NCBI GenBank assembly: GCA_004556875.1
Contig: SFFP01000135.1
Coordinates: 1-5,508 of the forward strand
DNA from: Ruminococcus flavefaciens
GTDB lineage: Bacteria; Bacillota_A; Clostridia; Oscillospirales; Ruminococcaceae
Direction: 5' to 3'
DNA: 5,508 bases
The first letter of the stretch is position 1; each line of letters starts with the position of its first letter. Positions 1 through 4,499 of the stretch are shown one piece after another. The position numbers and the translations under genes were made by a program. The notes under the pieces were generated by a model. It was not told the DNA's origin. It ran no database searches and worked only from the letters and a program-made list of their open reading frames with translations.

Positions 1-46
1 AAGAGAAAGCATAAAAATGTGATTTACAGCAAAATAGCAACATTTA

Positions 47-74
47 TTAAGATTACTTTAAGATTATTTTAAGA
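47..74 (+). promoter_or_regulatory. Triple TTAAGA direct repeat, 11-bp period; candidate response-regulator binding array
   Basis: TTAAGA occurs at 47-52, 58-63 and 69-74, separated by the near-identical 5-mers TTACT and TTATT, so the 11-bp unit is repeated about 2.5 times. An 11-bp period puts all copies on one face of the helix. OmpR/PhoB-family response regulators (for example B. subtilis PhoP, which binds TT-A-rich hexamers spaced about 5 nt) use this geometry; TTAAGA is only similar to that consensus, so the family assignment is inference. The array ends 9 bp before a TATGAT -10-like box, where a -35 would lie, and no TTGACA-like hexamer is present there. It would control the CotH/dockerin gene starting at 173. 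AT-rich background is the main caution. Confidence 0.5.
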
Positions 75-83
75 ATGAAAATA

Positions 84-89
84 TATGAT
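84..89 (+). promoter_or_regulatory. Candidate -10 box (TATGAT) for the CotH/dockerin gene
   Basis: TATGAT matches the sigma-A -10 consensus at five of six positions. The region 17 bp upstream (about 61-66) has no TTGACA-like sequence and is instead occupied by the TTAAGA repeats. If used, transcription would start near 96 and leave a leader of roughly 77 nt. An alternative is TTTACA (23-28) with TATTAA (45-50), spacer 16, which would put the repeats downstream of the start. The sequence alone does not decide between them. Confidence 0.3.
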
Positions 90-172
90 ACAGATATGTT
101 AGAAACGTGAAAAACGCTGTAAATCTAATAAATTGAAAAAAACATGAAAGATCACAAGATGGAGGGAATATT

Positions 173-3100
173 ATGTCAAAGAAATCAGCGAAAAGAACCT
201 GCGCAGGTATAATGAGTCTGGCAATGCTGCTCGGTACAGCAGGACTCTTCCCTGCACCAAAAGCTTCGGCTGCATCAGGTGTAACTATCAATGAGGTGTG
301 CCCGAAGAATTCAACATACGCTGCTCCTGACGGACAGATGTACGACTGGGTAGAGCTTTACAACAACTCAGGCAGTCCTGTGGACATCAGCGGCTGGGGT
401 CTTACCGACAAGGCAGAGACACCTTACAGATTTACTATCCCATCAGGCACAGTTATCCAGCCAAACACAGGTAAGGTATTCTTCTGTGACGGTACAGCAG
501 GAGAGACAAACACTTCTATAGCTCCTTTCGGACTTTCAACAAGCGGAGAGACACTTACACTTACAGACGCTTCAGGCAATATCGCTTCACAGATAACTTT
601 CGGAGATATGGCAAAGGATACATCATACGGTCAGTATCCTGACGGCAGCGGTGAGTATTATGTTATGAAGGCTACTCCCGGTGCAAACAATGCCGCTCCT
701 GAGGGCTCAAACGCAGTAAGAACTCCGTCTTTCTCTGCTGAGAGCGGTTTCTATGACACAGGCTTTGAACTTACCATCGACGTTCCTCAGGGAACTACAG
801 TTTACTATACAACAGACGGAAGCGACCCGACAACAGAGTCTGAAAAGTACACAGGCGCTATTACTGTCAAGGATATGACAAGTGAGCCTAACAAGTACAG
901 CGCAAGAACAGACATTACAGCTTATACAGACATCCTTGCTCCTGATGAGGGCGTTCTCAAGGCAGCTGTTGTACGTGCTATAGCAGTTGACGGTCAGGGC
1001 AGATCAAGCAGCATAATCACAAAGACTTACTTCGTAGGATCAGCAAATGTTGAGCGCTACAGAAATATGAAGGTAGTCTCACTGGTGACAGACCCTTCCA
1101 ACCTTTTCGATTACGAGAAAGGTATCTACGTAAAGGGTAAGGTATACGACCAGGGCGGCGGAGGCATGACTTTCCCCGGCATGGGCGGCAATTGGGGCGG
1201 CCAGCAGGGCGCTCAGTGGGACAACATGGGTCAGCAAGGTCAGCAGCCGGCACAGCAGGGCAACCAGCAGCCGGCACAGAACGGTCAGCAGGGCAACTTT
1301 AACTTCGGCGGTCAGGCAGGCGGTGACGCACAGCAGGGCGGCTTCAACATGGGCAACTTCAATTTTGGCGGTCAGGCAGGCGGCGACGCACAGCAGGGCG
1401 GCTTCAATATGGGTAACTTCAACCTCGGCGGAGCAGGCGGTCCTGTTGTAAACGCTGATGAGGAAGATACAGATGCTGAAATAGATGAAGAGACAATCAC
1501 AGAGGAAGATGTTGAGGAGATCCTCGGCAGCCTCGATCTGATTGAAGCAGACTCACCTGAGATACTTGCAGAAGGCGATGCACAGCAGGGCGGCGCACAG
1601 CAGGGTGGCTTCGGAGGCTTTGGAGGCTTCGGCGGTCAGGCAGGCGGTGACGCACAGCAAGGCGGCGGTTTCGGCGGCTTTGATATGGGCGGCGGAGCAG
1701 GCGGCTTCGGCGGTTTCAATATGGGCGACATGGCGTTCATGTCACAGGCTAACTACAACCAGAAGGGCGCAGAGTGGGAAAGACCTGCTAATATCGAGAT
1801 CTTTGATAACGGTAAGAGCGTCGTTTCACAGGACGTAGGTATCAGAACAAAGGGTGCTGCTTCCCGTGCATGGGCACAGAAGAGCTTCAATATCTTCGCT
1901 CGTCAGGACTACGGCAAGAGCAGTGTTGAGTACGATCTCTTTGACGGTGAGTCAAGAAAGGCTAAGAACAACAAGGTCATCGACACATTTGACGGCTTCA
2001 CAATAAGAAACGGCGGTAACGACAACATGGCTGGCTTCTTCCGTGATTCTGTTGCACAGTCACTTGTAACCGACAGAGATATGACTACACAGGCTACAAG
2101 CGAGTGTATCCTCTTTATCGACGGCGAGTTCTGGGGCATTTATCAGCTCATGGAGAAGTACAACTCAGATTACTTCAAGTCACACTATGGCATAAAGAAG
2201 AACGATGTATGCTTCATAAAGAACAACTCACTTGAGGACGGCAACGATCAGGACCTCAACGACTGGAACAACCTTCTCGGCAACCTCTCAAGAGTTGATA
2301 TGACACTTGATGAGAACTATCAGAGAGCTTGTGCAGAGCTTGATATGCAGAGCTTTATAGATTACTTTGCAGCTCAGATCTACTGGGCTAACCACGACTG
2401 GCCAAACAACAATACAGGTGTATGGCGTTCAAATGCTGTAGATCCTGAAAATCCATATGCAGACGGCAAGTGGAGAATGGTACTGTTTGATACAGAGTAC
2501 AGCTCTAATCTTGCTGACAAGGTAAACGAGACAGGTCCTACCTTCAACAGCTTCAATCAGGCTGCAGGCGGCGGCATGGGATTCGGCGGCTTTGGAATGG
2601 GCGGCGGCGGAAGCCTCAGCGGTGCATTCTCAAATCTTATGAAGAATCCTACATTCAGACAGCAGTTTGAGCTCAGCTTCATGGATATGGCTAACTACAA
2701 CTTCGATACAAAGAAGACCACAGCTGCTATCAACTACTACAAAAACTTCAAGCAGCAGATCCTTGATACATACAAGCGCTTCCCATCATCAAAGAATATT
2801 CGCAATGAGCAGACATTCGAGCAGGATTATCAGCTTCTCGAAACATTCTACAATACAAGATACGGCAATGTTACAAGCCAGATGAAGAACTACATGAACC
2901 TCACAGGCAGCCTTGCAACAGTTTCTGTAAGCAACGACGGCAGCAAGGGTTCATTACAGCTCAATACTATCAAGTTTGATGACTCTATGAGCACATGGAG
3001 CGGTAAGTACTTCACAGACTTCCCTGTAACTGTAAAGGCTGCAGCTAAGGAAGGCTACAGCTTCGATCACTGGGAGGTAACAGGCGCAACAGTTTCAAAT

Positions 3101-3517
3101 ACTACATCAGATGAGATAACTGTTCCTGTAAGCGAAGGCGTAACTATCAAGGCTGTATACAAGAACGGCGGTTCTGTTCCTGCACAGACATCAACAACAA
3201 CTACTACTACAACAACTACTACAACTACGAAAATCACTACTACAACTACAACATCAGCAGTTCCTACACAGTTCTCAGATGTAAACGTTACACTTCTCGG
3301 CGATGCTAACTGCGATAATCAGGTAGACCTTTCAGACGTTGTTATGATAATGCAGTCACTTGCAAATCCTGACAAGTATGGCGTAACAGGAAGCGATTCA
3401 CACCACATCACAAAGCAGGGCTATGCAAATGCTGACGTTGACAAGAAGAGCGCAGGCGTAACTGCTAATGATGCTCTCAAGATACAGGAATTCCTTCTTG
3501 GCAAAAGATCTCTCTAA
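173..3517 (+). CDS. Secreted dockerin-bearing CotH-family protein kinase with lamin-tail and beta-sandwich domains
   Basis: 1114 residues; start set by GGAGGG at 161-166, 6 nt before ATG. Domains in order: signal peptide ~1-33 (KK..KR, hydrophobic 12-27, cleavage near ASA-A); lamin-tail domain ~36-170 (INEV, DWVELYN, DISGW); chitobiase/hexosaminidase-C-terminal-like domain ~186-288 (YYTTDGSDPT); CotH kinase domain ~298-905; B-repeat-like domain ~912-997 (GYSFDHWEV); Thr linker 1006-1028; dockerin ~1036-1112. CotH landmarks are RTKGAASRAWAQKSF (558-572), WGIYQLMEKYN (654-664), NHDWPNNN (740-747, probable catalytic D742) and LFDTEYS (771-777, probable metal-binding D773). B. subtilis CotH is an atypical kinase that phosphorylates spore-coat proteins; the target here is unknown. 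A Gly/Gln-rich, acidic insertion (~327-523) interrupts the kinase domain, and a second Gly-rich patch lies at 799-813. Dockerin loop 1 is canonical (D1044, N1046, D1048, D1055); loop 2 is atypical. It is probably extracellular and cohesin-bound. Kinase activity is inferred from motifs only. Confidence 0.93.
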   Translation: MSKKSAKRTCAGIMSLAMLLGTAGLFPAPKASAASGVTINEVCPKNSTYAAPDGQMYDWVELYNNSGSPVDISGWGLTDKAETPYRFTIPSGTVIQPNTGKVFFCDGTAGETNTSIAPFGLSTSGETLTLTDASGNIASQITFGDMAKDTSYGQYPDGSGEYYVMKATPGANNAAPEGSNAVRTPSFSAESGFYDTGFELTIDVPQGTTVYYTTDGSDPTTESEKYTGAITVKDMTSEPNKYSARTDITAYTDILAPDEGVLKAAVVRAIAVDGQGRSSSIITKTYFVGSANVERYRNMKVVSLVTDPSNLFDYEKGIYVKGKVYDQGGGGMTFPGMGGNWGGQQGAQWDNMGQQGQQPAQQGNQQPAQNGQQGNFNFGGQAGGDAQQGGFNMGNFNFGGQAGGDAQQGGFNMGNFNLGGAGGPVVNADEEDTDAEIDEETITEEDVEEILGSLDLIEADSPEILAEGDAQQGGAQQGGFGGFGGFGGQAGGDAQQGGGFGGFDMGGGAGGFGGFNMGDMAFMSQANYNQKGAEWERPANIEIFDNGKSVVSQDVGIRTKGAASRAWAQKSFNIFARQDYGKSSVEYDLFDGESRKAKNNKVIDTFDGFTIRNGGNDNMAGFFRDSVAQSLVTDRDMTTQATSECILFIDGEFWGIYQLMEKYNSDYFKSHYGIKKNDVCFIKNNSLEDGNDQDLNDWNNLLGNLSRVDMTLDENYQRACAELDMQSFIDYFAAQIYWANHDWPNNNTGVWRSNAVDPENPYADGKWRMVLFDTEYSSNLADKVNETGPTFNSFNQAAGGGMGFGGFGMGGGGSLSGAFSNLMKNPTFRQQFELSFMDMANYNFDTKKTTAAINYYKNFKQQILDTYKRFPSSKNIRNEQTFEQDYQLLETFYNTRYGNVTSQMKNYMNLTGSLATVSVSNDGSKGSLQLNTIKFDDSMSTWSGKYFTDFPVTVKAAAKEGYSFDHWEVTGATVSNTTSDEITVPVSEGVTIKAVYKNGGSVPAQTSTTTTTTTTTTTTKITTTTTTSAVPTQFSDVNVTLLGDANCDNQVDLSDVVMIMQSLANPDKYGVTGSDSHHITKQGYANADVDKKSAGVTANDALKIQEFLLGKRSL
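1151..1741 (+). other. Region encoding a Gly/Gln/Asn/Phe-rich, acidic low-complexity insertion in the CotH domain
   Basis: Codes residues 327-523. It has three parts: a Q/G/N-rich segment with FNFGG-type repeats (327-423), a strongly acidic segment (429-469, about 20 Asp/Glu in 41 residues), and a GGF-rich segment (475-523). From 324 to 530 there is no Lys, Arg, His or Cys. It sits between the first kinase strands (MKVVSLVTDPSNLFDYEKGIYVKG, in two parts, 299-322) and the next conserved strand (PANIEIFD, 538-545). The reading frame is open throughout and flanking CotH motifs resume in frame, so it is a real insertion and not a frameshift. Gly-rich insertions occur in other clostridial CotH proteins; their role is not established. 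Confidence 0.85.
1295..1414 (+). repeat. Two tandem 60-bp units encoding an identical 20-residue repeat
   Basis: Units at 1295-1354 and 1355-1414 encode the same 20 residues (375-394 and 395-414; core GGQAGGDAQQGG flanked by NFNF and FNMG). The DNA copies differ at six positions, all synonymous third bases. A shortened third copy of the core (GGQAGGDAQQGG, residues 487-498) lies at 1631-1666, beyond the acidic segment. A partial NFNLGG follows the second unit. Confidence 0.9.
3194..3253 (+). repeat. ACN-triplet run encoding a poly-Thr linker
   Basis: Codes twelve consecutive Thr (1008-1019), then Lys-Ile, then six Thr (1022-1027). It joins the B-repeat-like domain to the dockerin. Thr-rich linkers of this kind are typical of Ruminococcus modular secreted enzymes and are often O-glycosylated; glycosylation here is inference. 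The simple triplet tract (ACA/ACT/ACG mixed) could vary in length by slippage in frame. Confidence 0.85.
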
Positions 3518-3544
3518 TTAATTACTTTACTATACAGGCAAAAA

Positions 3545-3569
3545 GGCTGCACTAAATGTGCAGCCCTTT
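3545..3569. terminator. Bidirectional intrinsic terminator between convergent genes
   Basis: A perfect 8-bp stem, GGCTGCAC (3545-3552) with GTGCAGCC (3558-3565), closes a 5-nt loop. Read on the minus strand it is followed directly by TTTTT (complement of 3540-3544), a strong terminator for the response regulator whose stop codon is 13 nt away. Read on the plus strand it is followed by CTTTGCTTTAT, a weaker U tract, 27 nt after the CotH/dockerin stop. Confidence 0.9.
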
Positions 3570-3578
3570 GCTTTATAT

Positions 3579-4205
3579 TCAACCTTTGACTTCTGTATAA
3601 TAGAACACCGCAAGCTGAGTCCTGTCGCGGAGCTGAAGCTTGTCAAGGAGACTGCTGATGTAGTTTCTCACAGTGCCCTCGCCGAGAAACAGCCGTCCCG
3701 ATATCTCCTTGTTGCTTAGTCCCTCAGCCACAAGCTCCATGATCTCGCGTTCTTTGTCGCTTATGCCGTGAGCGGCAAAGTCGAATTTTCCCTTAGGCTT
3801 CATAAGCTCAGGGAGCTTGTCCATAATGGTGTTTCCGAAAACGCTCTGTCCGCCCATTACGGCTTCAAGAGCAGGAACGATACCCTCAAAATCCTGCTTT
3901 AATATATACCCCTTAGCGCCCATGCTGAGAGCCTTTATTATGTATTCATCATCTGAGAAGGTGGTGAGATAAAGGAGCTTTGCATCGGGCGCTTCTTTCA
4001 GTATCTCTTCGCCTGCTTCAATGCCTGTCATGCCGTCCATGCGGATATCCATGAGCATAACGTCGGGGCGTATACTTCTGTAAAGCTCGATAGCTTCCTT
4101 GCCGCTTGAACCCATAGCGGCAACGTTTACTTTGCCTGAGCTTTCGAGTATTGTTTTTAGGGAAAGTGCAACGAGTTTGTCGTCGTCGATTACAATAATG
4201 TCCAT
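3579..4205 (-). CDS. NarL/LuxR-family two-component response regulator
   Basis: 208 residues, the usual length for the family. Receiver domain ~1-118: acidic pocket D7/D8, phospho-acceptor D53 in LMDIRMDGMTG, conserved T81/T82 and K103 (GYILK). A linker (~120-145) leads to a C-terminal LuxR-type helix-turn-helix ~147-204, with LSNKEISGRLFLGEGTVRNY as the recognition region. All receiver key residues are intact, so it should be phosphorylated by a histidine kinase and bind DNA as a dimer. The start is supported by AAAGGAG (4211-4217) with 5-nt spacing. It is transcribed away from the ABC exporter genes from its own promoter (4291-4319) and ends at the shared terminator. No partner kinase lies in the window; it may lie beyond the exporter genes downstream. 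Relatives such as LiaR and DesR respond to envelope or membrane stress, but the signal here cannot be told from the sequence. Confidence 0.95.
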   Translation of the reverse strand: MDIIVIDDDKLVALSLKTILESSGKVNVAAMGSSGKEAIELYRSIRPDVMLMDIRMDGMTGIEAGEEILKEAPDAKLLYLTTFSDDEYIIKALSMGAKGYILKQDFEGIVPALEAVMGGQSVFGNTIMDKLPELMKPKGKFDFAAHGISDKEREIMELVAEGLSNKEISGRLFLGEGTVRNYISSLLDKLQLRDRTQLAVFYYTEVKG

Positions 4206-4252
4206 GATTACTCCTTTACGGCGCAGATTTAATAACTCATTATTAATGTATC

Positions 4253-4281
4253 CTTAATAACAGCCGTTGGCGGTTATTGAG
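4253..4281 (-). promoter_or_regulatory. Inverted repeat at the predicted 5' end of the response-regulator mRNA
   Basis: Arms CTTAATAACAGCC (4253-4265) and GGCGGTTATTGAG (4269-4281) pair across a 3-nt centre with one mismatch (4262/4272) and one T-G pair (4255/4279). The predicted minus-strand transcription start is near 4284, so the repeat would cover about +3 to +31. It could be an operator for autoregulation (LuxR-type regulators bind inverted repeats) or a 5' stem-loop that affects mRNA stability. It lies about 36 nt from the ribosome binding site, so it does not mask it directly. Confidence 0.6.
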
Positions 4282-4290
4282 TTTAAATTA

Positions 4291-4319
4291 ATTATATCAC
4301 GTAATCGGACAAATAGCAA
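4291..4319 (-). promoter_or_regulatory. Sigma-A-type promoter of the response regulator
   Basis: Read on the minus strand: -35 TTGCTA (4314-4319), 17-bp spacer, perfect -10 TATAAT (4291-4296) preceded by TGA, which gives an extended -10. Predicted start near 4284 and a leader of about 79 nt to the ATG at 4205. The spacer contains ACGTAATC on the plus strand (4299-4306), which is repeated at 4376-4383. Confidence 0.7.
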
Positions 4320-4321
4320 GG

Positions 4322-4348
4322 AAGGCGGAAAAATATCCGCCTTATTTT
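4322..4348. terminator. Terminator-like hairpin in the divergent intergenic region
   Basis: Perfect 8-bp stem AAGGCGGA (4322-4329) with TCCGCCTT (4336-4343), 6-nt A-rich loop, followed on the plus strand by ATTTT. It has the form of an intrinsic terminator for plus-strand transcription, yet no plus-strand gene ends here. It lies just upstream of the regulator's -35 and about 118 bp upstream of the exporter's -10. It may insulate the two divergent units from read-through, or be a protein-binding palindrome. Terminator function is uncertain. Confidence 0.5.
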
Positions 4349-4372
4349 AATTTACAGCGTGAAAATGGAAAC

Positions 4373-4436
4373 GTGACGTAATCAGAATACAACTCGGAAT
4401 GTGACAAATGTCATATTGAAAAACTGACTTGTGACA
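4373..4436 (+). promoter_or_regulatory. Cluster of GTGAC motifs, including a CRP-like palindrome, upstream of the exporter promoter
   Basis: GTGAC occurs at 4373-4377, 4401-4405 and 4431-4435, spaced 28 and 30 bp, close to three helical turns. The middle copy lies in a palindrome: TGACA (4402-4406), AA, TGTCA (4409-4413), extended by AAT and ATT. It also reads TGTGA-N6-TCATA, nine of ten positions of the CRP half-site pattern. Relative to a start near 4473 the palindrome centre is about -65 and the last copy about -42 to -37, positions typical of activators. Candidate binders are the divergent response regulator or a CRP/FNR-family protein. Confidence 0.45.
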
Positions 4437-4460
4437 CTACAAAATGATTATTCACTGAGG

Positions 4461-4466
4461 TATAAT
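4461..4466 (+). promoter_or_regulatory. -10 box (TATAAT) of the ABC exporter operon
   Basis: A perfect TATAAT lies 34 bp before the exporter ATG. The 17-bp-spaced -35 position (4438-4443, TACAAA) is poor, which suggests dependence on an activator. A 6-bp inverted repeat, TTCACT (4451-4456) and AGTGAA (4473-4478), brackets the -10 and predicted start and could be an operator. Confidence 0.6.
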
Positions 4467-4486
4467 AACTATAGTGAAAAACAACA

Positions 4487-4492
4487 GGGAGG
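4487..4492 (+). promoter_or_regulatory. Ribosome binding site that fixes the ABC ATPase start
   Basis: GGGAGG lies 7 nt before ATG 4500. The frame stays open upstream to a GTG at 4431, but that codon has no ribosome binding site and lies upstream of the TATAAT at 4461-4466, so 4500 is the start used here. Confidence 0.85.
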
Positions 4493-4499
4493 AATTAAT

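Noticed and set aside
99..128. Inverted repeat TTAGA/TCTAA in the CotH leader
   Set aside because: The 5-bp arms are separated by 20 nt in AT-rich DNA, so chance is likely.
64..291. 75-codon minus-strand open frame over the CotH gene start
   Set aside because: It overlaps the leader and signal-peptide region of a clear plus-strand gene and has no recognisable domain; the frame is a by-product of the opposite strand.
1017..1277. 86-codon minus-strand open frame within the CotH gene
   Set aside because: Its Pro/Ala/Cys-rich composition is the complement of the Gly/Gln-rich repeats; there is no sign of a real gene.
1295..1666. CRISPR-like or mobile-element repeat
   Set aside because: Units are directly adjacent with no spacers, in frame, and coding; there are no inverted ends or transposase.
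1542..1838. 98-codon plus-strand open frame inside the low-complexity region
   Set aside because: It is an alternate frame of GGC-rich repeats, Ala/Ser-rich with no family resemblance; the CotH frame carries conserved motifs on both sides.
4240..4348. Small RNA ending at the 4322-4343 hairpin
   Set aside because: I found no convincing plus-strand promoter between 4206 and 4320 (only weak TTGGCG or TTGAGT candidates without a properly spaced -10), so it is not annotated as an RNA gene.
4431..4499. N-terminal extension of the ABC ATPase from GTG 4431
   Set aside because: There is no ribosome binding site before the GTG, the extension spans the TATAAT at 4461-4466, and ATG 4500 has GGGAGG at good spacing and begins where ABC homology begins.
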